Assembly: GCA_900617975.1 (NCBI GenBank)
Contig: UZAE01000002.1
Coordinates: forward strand, 1 to 64,000
DNA length: 64,000 bases
Source of the DNA: Rodentolepis nana
Lineage: Eukaryota; Platyhelminthes; Cestoda; Cyclophyllidea; Hymenolepididae
Direction of reading: 5' to 3'
A program made the position numbers and the translations under genes. Under the pieces are notes generated by a model. It worked only from the letters and a program-made list of their open reading frames with translations. It was not told the DNA's origin and did no database searches. Of the stretch, positions 33,801 to 47,040 are shown piece after piece. The first letter of the stretch is position 1, and each line of letters starts with the position of its first letter.

Positions 33801-36800
33801 ATCTTGCAGAACCGTGGGAAAGTTGGGAGCTTATCGGAAACTTGGTTTGACCTACTATAGACCGCTTATTTTTGGATCATATTATTGATTTGCTACCTCA
33901 TCGGCCTGATTTTGAGTTACAGCTTATATTTCCCCATCCCTTCCATTGATTAAAAAAATATTTGATAACAGTCTCATGGATTTCCATTGAAAATGAGAAA
34001 TCCACTAAGTAGACCGGAGAACAATGAACGTTATTTTGCATTTCAATTGTTTACCGGCAGCACAGCAGTTGATATGCACGTCGGCGAATTGAGAGGTCAC
34101 GGACTCGATACTCATCAGTGCACACCCAGTGAGGGGAATGGTCCCACCGCACCGTCGGGCACACAACAGAGTGGGGGGTCAGGGGTGTTTCTCACTAGAT
34201 CCCCTACTCTTAACCCTCCTTTCTTCGTCTTACATTCTGAAGATCATAGTGATTTGTGCCTCGTTGTATTTAAGAATTCTATTCCCAAACATTTTAACAA
34301 TTGATTTTTCAGTCGAACAATACTTATTGTATTGTACTTATTTTTACTTTCTCATTTTTGCATTTTAGTAATTAGTTCAGGTATTTCTGATAACAGAAAA
34401 CAATGTATATCGGAAATTAGCTGATCTTAAAAGTTTCTACAGTGGCATATTTACCATGGTGTCTAATTTATTAGCCTAGGACCACATCAAATGTCTTCAA
34501 ATGCTTCTAGTTTGTTGGCCTGCTCTGTTGTGATTGATTTGACATATTATATGTGATCGAAATTAGACTTCTCCGAGGTCACCTTTTGGTTTCGGGTTTA
34601 TTTCCCAACATTTTAAAACCCTCACCTTTAGAGCTGCTACAGTGAAATTGTGCTTCAACTGATTGTATTTTTGACACACTTCTTAATTTTTGAAGTAAGA
34701 CTCATACCATTTGTCCTTAATGTTGGACTCCCAGTTTGTCAATCTGAGCCAATAAATAAATGCACTTTAAAGTGCTGTATGTTATTATTTCATGTCACTC
34801 TTGGCAACTTTTCATTCAATCTTTTGCCCCAGTATTAGTACGATCAGCCATTTGCGCTACCTTGGGACCCCGTTTGTTTTACCCCACTTTTCGACGCCGC
34901 TTATAATTTACACTTCCCGTTTTCTTTGTTTCTGAAAGTACAGTCTTTAAGGTTTTATATTCTGCTTATTAGCCCCCAAGATGTTTAACAATGAATTGGG
35001 TGATATGTCTACTTGCAAGGATTGATGATAGTGCTTGAATCTTGCCTTTCTTGCACTGATGCCCAATGATTGCCAGACCACTCCTTTGAATACACCCCTC
35101 AACTCATTCAAATTGTATGCAAAGGTTCATTGACTTTAAAATTAATGGCAGAGTAGGAAATAACATTAATAGATAGTCGTTTAGTAATCCTTCTCTTCTA
35201 TAAGTGCTCTCTTTGGTATCTCAGAAGTGTTATTTACCTTGTCGGCAAAATTCGTACTCAATTGACACTATTCTATTTAATTGTTTTTTTACAGACTCCT
35301 CATTTTCATTTATTATTCTAATTGAGCTTAAAATTGGAGCATGTTTCCATATCTCTGTTGTCCATTTATTCGTTCTAAAACCAAGTCATAAAGCTTTATG
35401 CCGTACAAGTTGACTAACAATCCTCCATCTGTAATTGCCCATGCGGGTTGAAGAAGTCTTTCCCAATTCTCATCTTTGATGAGAAGTTCGAATTCTACCA
35501 CTCCCATTTTGTTCCGATGGGCTTTGAAATCGAGGTCTCTGACTTTTCAGACGTCCACGCTAGCCACTGCATTATCGGTTCACAATTACAATTCGCAATC
35601 ATTTTGAAGGCCAATTTACGGTTAGGCTTTGGTTAAAAAGTTTTCTGTGGAAAGATGAATCTTGTTAGTTCATTTCTTATATTTAAATCATTTTGAAAGA
35701 GAGCCCTCTTATAAGTATAACATTTTTTTTCATTTTGATTCACACTCTAGTCATAAATGATTAAATGAACAGCAACCATTTTCACTGCAGGGCCAAGTAT
35801 CCTTTGTGCTATCCTGAGTTATTTGGCTCATTCCACTATATATCTTTGATAAAAGCCAACAGCATCTCATCTTCCATTCTTCCTGGGCCATTCATCATCT
35901 AATTCATGTTGTCGTCTCCTTTGTTGTCTCAGAACCGTCTAGTCTGTTAACATTGTCTCTTCATGGGCGGGCAAGCTGGAAAGCGGAAAATGATCATTAA
36001 TTTTCATGGGCTTATATTGACGATATAATTTAGCAGGCGTGATGTTAAAAGTTATGTACTGCCCTATCCATTTGCCTTAGTTTGTTTCTGTCTCTTAGTG
36101 CCACCTGCTCCTATCGTCCGGCCAATGGCCATCGAATTCGGTTCTTGAGTCATCCCAACGACAAGTCGGTACTCAGCTCTTGTATTGGACACATTCAAAC
36201 TGGCCGACAACATGATGGATGTGTCCTTCGACACAGCTTCTGCAACGTAAGCCCAATTTATGCGAATGCTTTCTCTAACCATAATTCCAGCACAATTGTT
36301 GGAGAATTTTAATATTAAAAGGCTCTATCTGAATGTAGTAAACAAATTGTTCTAGAACAGCTGACGAAATGAAGAAAGTAGTTCCTAACTTCTCACTCAC
36401 GCTATTCATATTAAGTGTACACTGAAGAGTATCAAACCTGTGATTTCTGATCATATAGACGTGATTATTGATCTCTACTCCATCAACCTACAAATAGCAA
36501 GTAAATAAGTTTATACTTGTAAGTGCACACAAATACAACTTCCTATTGTTTCCTTAGGTGGCCAAACTACATCTCAGATCAACAAATTGACACCCCCTAC
36601 GCACATTAAATGAAAAGATGAAATTAAAAGCTGAATGCCTCTATTAGGTATGATGACAAGAGGATCCGGGTTTTGGAGGGTCTGTTTCACATAGCTTTTA
36701 TAGGCTATTACCAAAAGGAGAATTTAAAGGTCATCATCTTTGTCTAAAATTTGTTCAAGTCACAAAATCCTGGCATATTAAGCATTTCGAATAGCAATTA

Positions 36801-39800
36801 CAGTGACAAATCCCATGTTTAAAAGTAGCTATACACCTTTCTGGTATTTCAGGTATCCTGTGCTCATAATTTGCATCCGCCCCTTCAACATCCGATACAA
36901 TCGACTGGTAATGGACCGTGTAATACTTCACTTACATCAACAATGACGGGCAGCACTGCTGATTTGTAAGTACCTTCCTGTATTACCACTATTTGGGGGG
37001 GGGGGGGGATAATGTTATTTTTGAGCCGCCTATCGATAACACTCAGCTTCTAATCATAAAAATGTTGTTTTTGTTCCTGTCTGTTTTCAGCTTTGTTGGT
37101 AGATTAGTAACAAACGAGTGCTTATTCTCTGAAATTGATATTCAATTTGATTACAAGGTTTAGTGCCGAATTTTGCTGAAATGTGGAAACGGGACAAATT
37201 TGACCCCGATTATTGATTAGTATAAATAAAAGGTTTACTGGTTTCAGTTTTGTAAATAAATTTAATTAGTCGGCATTATCGCCTTCATGCTCCCAATGTC
37301 CGGTCATATAATGATTTCTCTTTGGGACATGACTACTCTTTTGTCTATCAAAACAATCATAATTGGGTCCTAAGTCTTTTGGTAGTAAATCCTATTCATA
37401 GAGTTTATTTCCGTGTTTAAAACTCATTTGTTTTCCCTTGATGACCGAATCTATTGGGCCCATTAACACGATACATGTAGTAGAATCACGTGCTAACTTA
37501 GAACAGACAGTCCTAATTACCGTCTCCAATACCACTTTTGTCCACTTTCACCCCTATTCTCCAACCTCGGACGCACAATTGAGACACTGAGCTATTTTGC
37601 CGGTATCAATCATACTTAATGGCCCTACCATTGCCTTTGTTTTCCCAAATCCTCTTAATTGTTTCCTTTCGCATGCACTCTCTCAGCACCCACAATCCGT
37701 GAGTAATTTCAATTATAACTCGGAAACCCTCATTATAAAATAAACATGAGAGATCTGAGACTCCATCTTTTATTTTTCTTGTGAAGCATGTCGAAAGTTC
37801 GCTGGGAAACACCCACAAAACCATGCATGCAGAATTTTTCTCTGTTCTCACACCCACGAACTATGTTCTAACGTGGGAACAGATTCTTTCCCCCTTCATT
37901 CTCCTCCACCACCTTTTAAGCCACAGACTTGAGGGGGGTATCGTTTTTCCATCCACTCCTGTCTTACCTCTCCTGTCTACCTCTAATTCCACTCTTAAAC
38001 GAGTTTCCTCCTTTTTGAATCAAAATGATACTGTTTAACGGGCTCAAGGGGAGGGGGAGGGGGGTTGTAGAGATTAATTGTAATCATAAGAATTTGAGGC
38101 TTTTATGGCTACTTCCTTTTGAAGTGCGCATTAAGTTAGATGTATCAGGTTTCTCCTATTAGCGAGAAGCCAGTTGTTCGCAGTAAGTATCGATAATACA
38201 AAATGATTTTCTTATTTGTCCGCAAAGTCCAAAGGTTATGAGTTCGATGCTCGTTCGTGGACATAGAACTAGTGATGGGAAATGACTTCTTAAATTGGTT
38301 CGAGTGTAAGGTAAGGCCAAATGAAGTGTTGTCAAAGCTCGACGTGACTTGAAGAATGGTGTTATGGTGCGCATTGTAGGAAACAAGCAGTAGTTACCCA
38401 TCCACATCGATCTCGTTGCCTCTAACTCAGAACTACCGAAGCATGAGTTCTTCGCACCTTTGTATTACCCCAGAGCTTTTTAACCAGATTTCCCATTTAT
38501 ACTGGCCGGCGGAAGAAGTAAAACCCATTAAAAGTAATTTTAAGTAGAAGTCACAGCACCGCCGGTCTGAGAGCAAGTTCTCTTTCTGAGTAGCCATCAA
38601 GCTATCGAGAGGGTCGTACACTGAGTAAGCCTACTTTAAATGTTCCTTCAGAGACAAAGCATGAATTCTACGAATTTTAAATTTGCTCGTCAACATTCTC
38701 TTATCATTGCGATGCATTTATATAAAATACACGACTGAAATTCAATGCTGACGCATTAAAAACAATTTCTATGATTTTCATTGCAGATCTGATGACGAGA
38801 GCCCAGCAATGGTTGAGCTCTCGCCCCTCCCTCTTGATTACTTACCAGGTTTCAACACTTCGAATGCCACAATTACCAAAGACAAGGATAGAAACGGGCG
38901 ATCTTCGCATGAAGACGCAGCTGTACTCGAGGTGAACGTTGAGGTTCATAATCCAGCCTCAAATAATGCTGCTAGCTCATCTAAGAGTAATTTTCTATTT
39001 TGTACCTTATTGTGCGTGATGAGTATCGCTTGCGTTCAATGAATTTTATTGGGATGAGTGATTAAGCCTCTGGATTTGGAAATAATTATAATGTCACAGG
39101 GAATCAGAGCGGTGAATTAAACTGTGGACACTGATTAGCTCACTATTCAAATGAGGTAATACTTTTGCTTCCTTAAAACCATTCCCTACTATAATTCATT
39201 TTTATTTTTCACTTTCTGAAATACCAACGTGACTAAAATAATGTTCATATTCTAGGCCTGGGATAAGGTCTGAATAAGCGGAATAAGCGAAATAATCAAT
39301 TGAAACATGTGGAGTGGAGGGGGTATGTAGCTCAAGATAGTTGAAATCTGGAAGTATTGATTTACTTTCTTTCAGAGATTCTCCAAGCGTCAATTTTCAT
39401 AATGACTTGATTCTTGAGATTTTGGGTGTGTTTGCTGCTCGAAATAGTCAGGGCTTTTTGAATGGTGTATTTGTTGAAAAGTTGGCTACTACGCTTTGGT
39501 TCACGCTTTTCTTATAGCCATGAACATGTTGATGAGATTACAAAACTTATATTTTAAATACCAGAACTTATTTGAGTTCGCTTGAAGTTAATCACACTAC
39601 TAAATCGGAAGAGTACCCTAAAATTACTTCCTTTTCTTATTGCTTCTGAAACAGTCTCATCAACATCTCCTAAATCGACATTCTATTCCCCTTCGTTGTC
39701 ACCGACACTACCTACAAGATCTGAATCTCCAACACAACGAACATCTCGATCGAGACTTACGAACTCTTGGTCAACCTCCATCACCAACTTCTCGCCTTTC

Positions 39801-42800
39801 GTTCCTTCCTCAGTTTTACCGTCCTCTTCCCAGAGTAGTAAGTCTTTTCACATTAATAGTTTTTTAGACCAAATGTACCAGAATTTGGGTGATGAGGAGT
39901 ATCCGAATAAGTCCATTGAAAAAGTAGTGACTGAAGCCGTGTTTAGAGGTTTCTTTGCCAAGCAGATTGCTTAAAGTTAGTCTTTTTGGGACATTGAATA
40001 TGAGAGTCTGTCGGACATTGAATGAAGGACACTGAAATTTCTTCCCACTTAGACAGCTGTATACTAAATAACCCTATTATCGACTGGCATGCTAATCTAA
40101 GCATCGAGGTAAATCTGAGGTTAAGGCGGGAACCTTATTTTCTCCCACCGTCCATATCATGGAATATCGCTAATCTTGGTCACTAAAATTGTGTCCTGAG
40201 GCAACGAGATAATATGCATCATCAGTATCTGTGTACTAGTATCGAATAATTGCGGAATCTAGGAGAGTTTATTGCCGTTAACCTTTGACCTGGTCTCCCT
40301 AATTGAAACTGAAACATTATGTTAGTTTGATTCTGGAGAAGGATTCATATAATTTTCTGAAGTAAAACTCGATTTTTGGTGTTTATTTTTCCAGTTTCAA
40401 TTTGCAGAGGTTCGGCTTGAAAGCGCAATAGCAAACGATCACCACCTCCTGTTGGCTGGGATAGTTGTGGCGTTAAGCTTCTAACGGGAAGCCTGAGACA
40501 GTCTAGACACTCCCAGAATTGCTTGACTGGTAGTCCCAGATGTGCTTTTAGAAAGCTGGAAAAAAGCCTTGGGTACTAGAGTGGACAGCGTTTTATGAGT
40601 TAATTGGTCTTCGATTTAACAGGGTGGGCAGAATGATCGTCTAAACGAAATAAGAATTTTTTGAACATAATAACAGTCCGGTATTTAAGGTAGGGCAGTT
40701 AAATATTTGGTTGGAAATTATTAGCATTTCGGAATTGTGAATGACACTTTGCAGGAATTCATGCTTCTATGGCATCAACATACCTGGAGTAAATCAGACA
40801 GTGATTACTTAAGGTAAACATTTCGAACACCCACATGGGAGACATCTGATATTTGAATATCCCTGGTACAATAGTTGACATTATTCTCACGGTATTTAGT
40901 AAATTACGATTCGGTGAACCCAACAGAGAGTGACCACCCATTAAGTCGTTCTACCCTAGTCGCCGACAATAGGAAATGTTTATCAATCAGAGTCGATGTT
41001 CGCTTTGAATTTCCCGATTTAACGGGGAGGGGGAGGGTATTTCAGAATACATAGTCTCGTCTGGGAGGACATTTTGTAAGAATAAGGAAAAAAGAACGGT
41101 TTTAAGAGTTAGAGATAAGAAGCAGAGTAACTCGTTTTCAGAAATAATTTCCCTCTTATTTCCTTCTGCCCTATTCCCTTTTAGGACAAAATTTAGCAAT
41201 CATGTTTTCTTAAATGTTATTTTTGGTTTTGGAAGCTGACCATTATGACCTGACGGCTCGTCTATGCTGGGTATTTGAGGTAGATAAATTCTGCTAATTT
41301 CTGTAATTCAAGTGTCACTGTTGATGTACTCGTGCTTATTCACAAATACGGAACAAAATTTTTTACAATTCAATTTTTGATGACATTCAATCTTATTGTG
41401 AACTGAGCTTAATACTACTTGTACACTCCTCAAATTTGAGACAGTTTATTAATATTATATTGTTTTGTGTTTTAATAATCTTATTGTGATAAGTAGAAGT
41501 GCTGTCTAAGCATTTCCTTCGTATTTGGTTTACGGCGACGTTAAATTGTTCTTTCTTTAAATACATCAACTACCTAAATCACAGAAATAGATGAGAAATT
41601 GTGAACTTGTTAACTGTGAGGACTTAAGTCTACCCGTTCTGCGAAAATAAGCCGATTCGTTAACTCCTCTAAATGGTTTCTTTTTCAGCAATAAAGAGCT
41701 AATACAATTTGTATATTAGTATTCAGTCTCTTAGAATCAGACCATTTGATAAACTCCCTTAGAAAATATTCATTTCCGGGGTGCGATTTAGTCGAGAGGT
41801 TTCAGTTTTTGGGTCTTTTTGGCCTTTTTGCACAGTCTCCTGTGCATTGCTCAAAAATTGTTTTTTGCTGGGTCTTTGGATGTCAGCATGACACAGCTAT
41901 ATCTCTGAAATAGCATTGGTGGAACTCCTGTAGACTTGATCTTGAACGTTCGTATGTACATTAGTAGAAGGGTTCACAGCACTTAACTTGGATAGTGAGA
42001 AGGTATCCTGGTGTCACCCTATGAGAAAAAAACTTTCCAATTGACCAGGGCGGTTGCCTGACTTCGCAAACGTGTTTGTTAATTACTGCTTCTCTTGCTT
42101 GCACGTTGGTGCCATTTGGATTTCATTTACTTCAGATCCTGACAATACACTTCCATTTCCTTTGACTTAGGCGCAAAAAACTCAATTTCAGTACTTCGCG
42201 CAGTGTCTGAATGTCGTGATTTCACTCCCACCAATAGTGTTGGTTGTACCTATATGCATCAGTGGTCTCGAACGCATCAGCACACCTCGTCCAGTGGTGG
42301 AGTGGTGGGAGTGGCTTGTTCAGTGCCTTGGGACGCTGCTCCAACAGCACAGAAACCCCGCACGGGCCAACTCTACTCCACCCGAGAGAAGATCAGGGAA
42401 GCTGCGTTGAAAGTAGCAGCTGCTGCAGTGTCTCCACTTTCATCTCTACCTTCGGGTAAACCCTCCCCACCTCCCTCGGCTTCTTCAGACGATGAGGCGA
42501 ACAATGAAACGGAAACTGCAGGCAAGTTAAGAATAATATCGTTTGTCTGTATATTACATCATTGTATTACTAAATAATATATAGAAAGAGAGTTAAAAAA
42601 GGAGTTCAAAGCAAAAGGCAGCTGGATTCTAAAATTAGTAGAACCTGCGAATAGAGAGTACCTAACTGAAGATATTAAAGATGGTGATTAAGGTATGAGA
42701 CAGGCTGTGTTGTGTAATGGAAGCCGGGACAAACGAAGCTAACCTTGAAAAAAAGATTATGAATATAGGTAAAGGGTTGTCAAAGGCTGATGAAATAATT

Positions 42801-45800
42801 TGAATGTGGGTATTTAAGAATAAGCATATAGATTGGGAAGGTGGAACAAACTGGAGCAATTTTCTTGTATATATGTCCTATTCTGTTGGGTTAGTGGCAA
42901 ATTGTCTAGTAATGCCAAAGATGCCCTTAAAACGGTCGTTCATGTTGGTTCTTAAAAATTCTTCCTTTTATCAAATTTTGTGAAATTTCCTGCGTTTATC
43001 TCTTTCCATCTTCGGAATTTGGTGCGAGTTCCTCAAAAATATCCCTCAAAGATAGGTTACACCGAAACTGGGATTTGTTTAATTAAGACTTACCCTCTTT
43101 TGTATTTTGTTAGAATTGGAACGTCCATAGTAGTTAAGTCCTTGAAGGCTTTTTAGTTAAGAGGGTGGCATCATTGAGTCGCAAATTCTGCTACTCTCTT
43201 TATTATTCAGACTTAACCAATGCGGTTGGCCATTTCGCCTACCAGGGTTACACCGGCGGACATCGAAATTACGAGCATGTTAACCACTACCCTCAAAATT
43301 TCACCTAAATGTGTCTTTGCCTAAAATGGGTCAGAGTTATTGAAATCTTTGAATAATACTCGTAGCACGTTCTAGATTTGCTAAATGTTGCTCGAATTCT
43401 CCTTGAGGTGGGGTTGAAAGTGATACGGTACTATTGGGTTGGCAACTAAGTCATTGCCGTTTTTGTTGACGGATTCACTCTATACTTTCTTTTGTTTTGT
43501 TAACGTGGCCAGAGCATCTAACCTAATCTAACCTATATTTTTTTTCTTACTGTATGGGCTTCTAGGTTAATTAGTAAAAAAATTTTTTTGTTTAGTTCTT
43601 TAGTTTTGTTTTTATCCCAATTTAAAAATGAAAGAACAGGACGTGCACCTCCGACACATTTTATTGTATTACTTCCGAAAAGGCAAGAACGCATCGCAAG
43701 CACAAAAGAAGTTATGTGCCGTATATGGAGATGAAGCCGTGAGGAAGAAAGGCAGTGTCGAAATTGGTTTGAAAGATTTCGTTCCGGTGATTTTTCACTG
43801 AAAAATTCACAACGATCTGGCCACCCAGTCGAAGTGGATGAAACCCATATCAAGGCCATTATCGATTCAAATCGTCACAGCACAACACGAGATATTGCAG
43901 AGAAGCTCAATGTGTCGCATACATGCATTGAAAAAAATTAAAAACCCTTGGTTATGTCAAGAAAATTGATTTATGGATCCCTCAACAGTTAAAGGAAATT
44001 CATTTGACGCAACGGATTAGCATCTGTGATTCGCTACTGAAACGTAATGAGAATGATCCATTTCTGAAGAACCTAGTTACTGGCGACGAAAAGTGGATAG
44101 TTTATAACAATGTTACTGGCAAGAGATCATGGGTGAAGCAAGATCAACCAGCCCAAACAGTATCAAAAGCAGCAGAGATTCACCAAAAAAAGATTATGCT
44201 GTCAGTCTGGTGGGGGGATCACAAAGGAATTTTGTATTTTGAACTCATGCCGCAGAACCAAACGATAAATTCAAATGTGTATGTTGAAGAACTCGAAAAA
44301 CTGAAGGATGGATGCAATTGAAGATAAGCGGCCGGCATTATCAAATCGGCGGAAGGGTGTTGTTTTCCATTATGATAACGCAAGGCCCCACACATCTTTG
44401 GTTACTCGGCAAAAATTATTGGAACTGGGTTGGGATGTTTTGTCACACCCACCATATAGCCCTGACCTTGCGCCTTCGGATTAGCATTTGTTTCGTTCCA
44501 TGCAAAACTCTTTAAATGGTAAAATTTTTAACAACGCAGATGATGTCGGATCACACCTAATTCAGTTTTTTAATAGCAAAGACGAGACATTTTACGGACG
44601 GGGAATTTTTACTCTGCCAGAACGATGGAAAAAGGTCATCGACAAGAACGGCCTATATCTAATTGAATGAAGTTATATTTTTAAACAAAAATTCCGAATT
44701 TGCCTTCTTATTTGAAATCGGCAATGACTTAGTTGCCAACCTAATATACGAACTGCAAGCCTACGAAAGTGGTAACGGAGGGACTGCGGAATATGGCTCC
44801 TTGCGTTAAAATTTTTATCGAGACTGCCTATTCCCCTGTCTAGGCGCTTATCATTAAAATCGTCTGATGCCTTTCGAAGTGAGTCATTATGCGATGCATT
44901 GGTTGAGGCAATTTTGTGTCAAAGGGACAAAATCTTCTAAATTACTTCTTCACTTTAGAGTGTTTCAAGCTGATTCAGTTTCAAACAGCTTTGTTAATTA
45001 TAATTAGATCCATTGAACACTCGTGTAAAACACGATCATTTTGAAAAATTGTATGCAATTGCACATTCTTTAGTGCAGAAAACAAGTGGAGCTCTATGTA
45101 TTCGACCCGCAAATTATTAAACCATAGTTGGAGTAATAGATAGTGGATTTTTACTAACAGCAAGTGAGTCCAATAAAGGTATCAAGAAGAAAATTTTAAG
45201 CGAAAGTCTTACTTGGTTGGAATTAAGAAAACATGGAGTTATCAGAACGGTTGTGTTCTGATATTCAAACTTACTAATTTAGCTCCTAGATTTATGTTTG
45301 AGTTTGTGGTCAATCGTGTCGCCTCAATCTCTTACTATCTTTTTACAACCAAGCACACTTAGATGAGGATGTTATCAATGCAATCAAATCAACACTGCAC
45401 GATGCCGTTAATCTTGAGAGAGGTGTTGTAATGGTAATGTGAGGCATGACCAAATATGGTAACTCTCTCTCCCTGACCAAACGAATGATGGGAGCGTGTC
45501 CATTTAAGTGACTTGGGATTTTCCTTTTACGAAAATTAACCGGAGTAGAAAACCCAAAGGTCGAATATAGTATATCGCTTATATTCCTACTTTTTTACTT
45601 TAGAGGGATGTTGTTCTGTTAACGTTTGTGCCAAACGTGCCACTTATCAAGTGTCTTTTTGCCCTATTGATTGCGTTGCTTAATGCTCCCGTCCCTCCTT
45701 GTCAATACAAACGTAAAATTGTCTGGCTTTGTTTATCTAAGCCCAGTGTCAAAGAACCCTCTAGGTAATAAAAACCTTACTATCAAGACAATTCCTCTCA

Positions 45801-47040
45801 CCCAATTTCAAACCACATGGCCTGTCTGTCTATCTATTTCACCACAATGAGAAGCTGCGCTACTGCAGCTGTTAGCATGCACCCGCACTCCCACGCAATC
45901 GTCCAGACTCCTCCTTTCCCAGGCTCGGTACTGCGTGTTTAGCTAGCATTTCTCTCGCTCTCCCCCCCCCCCCCCCCCCCCACTCTCTTTGTATTTGTAT
46001 CCGACTTTACGCTTTCATAAATGTGCAAAGGTAAACTAGAAATGAGGGGACATTTCTTATTACCCCTTTTTCTCTCTGCAGGCCTGCATAGTCAAACCGT
46101 CACCAATGTCCCCCCTCTGAATTCTGCCGTTTCTGAACCTTCACGCCAAACCTCAGTTTTATCCTCAAACTTGCCGCGGTAAATGATTTAATCTGTCTTT
46201 CTCCTACTAACTTCAAGCTTATTTGAACCAAAATGTAAAAATTTACCCCTAATCGAAACCAATAAGTCCCCGGTATTAGCTTGTTCGGTTGGTCATTTCT
46301 AAGCATCATAGTAGTGCAAGATTTTAGTCACAAGCATTGGATCTAAAGGAGGAAATAAAGTGCATACTGAGGAAGTTGCTTTGATGAGAATCCGGCTGGG
46401 GATCTGTCCATGGATGATGAAAAGAGAAACGAGTGGGTGTGTGTTGGAGATCGAGAAGTAGAAGTTGGGGTGAGATAAGTTTATACTTGGATGTTTATCC
46501 GTATAAAGGTAACGAAGGATTTGGCAGTTGCGAACAAGCGAGGAATTTCACTGTACATTTCAAAGGCTGGGAGGGGGGTAGCATCGAGGTTCCCGACCGC
46601 TTAAATCCCCTTAGGAACGTGCCAGGTATTTCGACTTTGCCGTAAAGGTCTTTTGTTTAATAAGGCTTCCAGTTATCTGTAAGATGTTTAAAAAATCGAA
46701 TTCAGTTGCTTTTACCTCATGCTTAATGCATGCACTTCAAGTTCTACAGTTTTAAAAGTTTGAGGCCTTACCCATTGACACTAACTCAACTACCAGCGCT
46801 TCAATTTCCTTTTTTATTTCCCCGCCTAGTTACGTCAATCTTAGCCCACTGTCACCGCCATCAGTAACTGCCTCATCTCCACCTATGGCAATCATGTCGG
46901 CTAGCACATCTCAGTCGGCACGTAATTACCTCAGTTACAGTCCCTATGTGCCTCTATCCCGTCAGCGATCAAGCATCAGTGGACACTGGCAAAATCAAGT
47001 TCAAAGTGGTGGTCGGATGCGAACTCTTAGCAGTGAATAG
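27347..47040 (+). CDS. Docking protein with IRS/FRS2-type PTB domain
   Basis: Likely adaptor that sits under a receptor tyrosine kinase and recruits SH2 proteins. Well-supported exons are 27862-28413, 29532-29635, 36099-36246, 36853-36965, 38787-38986, 39655-39837, 42192-42521 (GC donor), 46082-46178 and 46830-47040 (TAG); every junction phase agrees. From the ATG at 27862 they give about 645 residues. Residues about 58-140 match the IRS-type PTB. The tail is Ser/Thr/Pro-rich with acidic SDDESPAM and ends with RYVNLSPLSPP and NYLSYSPYVPL. YVNL fits the pYxN site for a Grb2 SH2 domain. The 5' end is unresolved: MSESGSKVLRKGFPFFRSRK at 27347 looks like a start, but I could not connect it in frame. 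FRS2, DOK and IRS remain alternatives. Confidence 0.55.
28033..28281 (+). CDS. IRS-type PTB domain of the docking protein
   Basis: Order of signature residues: a strand pair GFLHVTVDRLLFV, then SSWNFINGDISVYG (family W-x(n)-LRRYG), then KIFYLVEPAGRC (family F-FE-GRRC), then VFACEKAAELSTWIQRV, close to the FAFKCARAEELF helix of FRS2. The RR of LRRYG is not kept, and the glycine-rich turn after GRC is shortened, so phosphopeptide binding may be altered. The domain is wholly within exon 27862-28413. Confidence 0.6.
28414..36098. other. Introns of the docking gene around exon 29532-29635
   Basis: About 1.1 kb and 6.5 kb. They contain a GC-richer island (31600-32060) with a GT microsatellite (about 31886-31902), a poly-G run (32526-32536) and two degenerate family C-like segments (28960, 34095). 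The frame at 33987-34304 overlaps the latter and is not supported as an exon. Confidence 0.5.
31600..32060. repeat. GC-richer intronic island, possible inserted element
   Basis: Base composition differs clearly from the AT-rich flanks, with CCGGCCGGCC near 31658 and a GT microsatellite at 31886-31902. No coding frame, terminal repeat or target duplication could be recognised, so its nature is unknown. Confidence 0.35.
36966..42191. other. Introns between tail exons of the docking gene
   Basis: Surrounds exons 38787-38986 and 39655-39837. Holds a 14 bp poly-G run (36995-37008) and a degenerate family C-like segment near 38230. If the donor at 38987 is skipped, the exon 38787 frame reads on for 18 codons into SNFLFCTLLCVMSIACVQ and stops at 39042; this is a possible but unsupported alternative end. 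Confidence 0.5.
43434..44744 (+). mobile_element. Mariner-family (Tc1/mariner) DNA transposon, inactive copy
   Basis: A 1311 bp element flanked by the TA target duplication (43432-43433 and 44745-44746). The terminal inverted repeats begin TTGGGTTGGCAACTAAGTCA on the left and, read inward, TTAGGTTGGCAACTAAGTCA on the right, differing at one base over about 26. Length, ends and transposase all fit mariner. It sits in the GC-AG intron of the docking gene and in the same orientation. The near-perfect ends contrast with a damaged ORF, suggesting relatively recent arrival or mobilisation in trans. Confidence 0.97.
43628..44670 (+). pseudogene. Broken mariner transposase
   Basis: Homologous to the roughly 345-residue DD34D transposase. 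The N-terminal helix-turn-helix region (ILLYYFRKGKNASQAQKKLC, NWFERFRSGDFSL) and second HTH (STTRDIAEKLNVSHTCIEK) are visible. Catalytic-domain motifs are TGDEKW (first Asp), FHYDNARPHTS (second Asp) and HPPYSPDLAPSD (third Asp). At least three frame changes occur: near 43740, near 43935 in an A run, and near 44310. There is also an in-frame TAG right after LAPSD, where the family has tyrosine, and WWGD replaces the usual WWD. It cannot encode an active enzyme. Confidence 0.95.

Larger units (their letters stand above)
42522..46081. other. GC-AG intron of the docking gene, hosting a mariner
   Basis: The donor is AG|GCAAGT at 42522, not GT. The alternative GTTAAG two codons later would bring a stop immediately into the next exon, while the GC donor keeps the phase (codon GGC across the junction). 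The acceptor is CTGCAG at 46081. The intron carries the mariner at 43434-44744 and a 20 bp C run at 45962-45981. Confidence 0.7.

Noticed and set aside
39640..39867. Second open frame across docking exon 39655-39837
   Set aside because: Phase disagrees with flanking exons; the ISSTSPKSTF frame joins both neighbours correctly.
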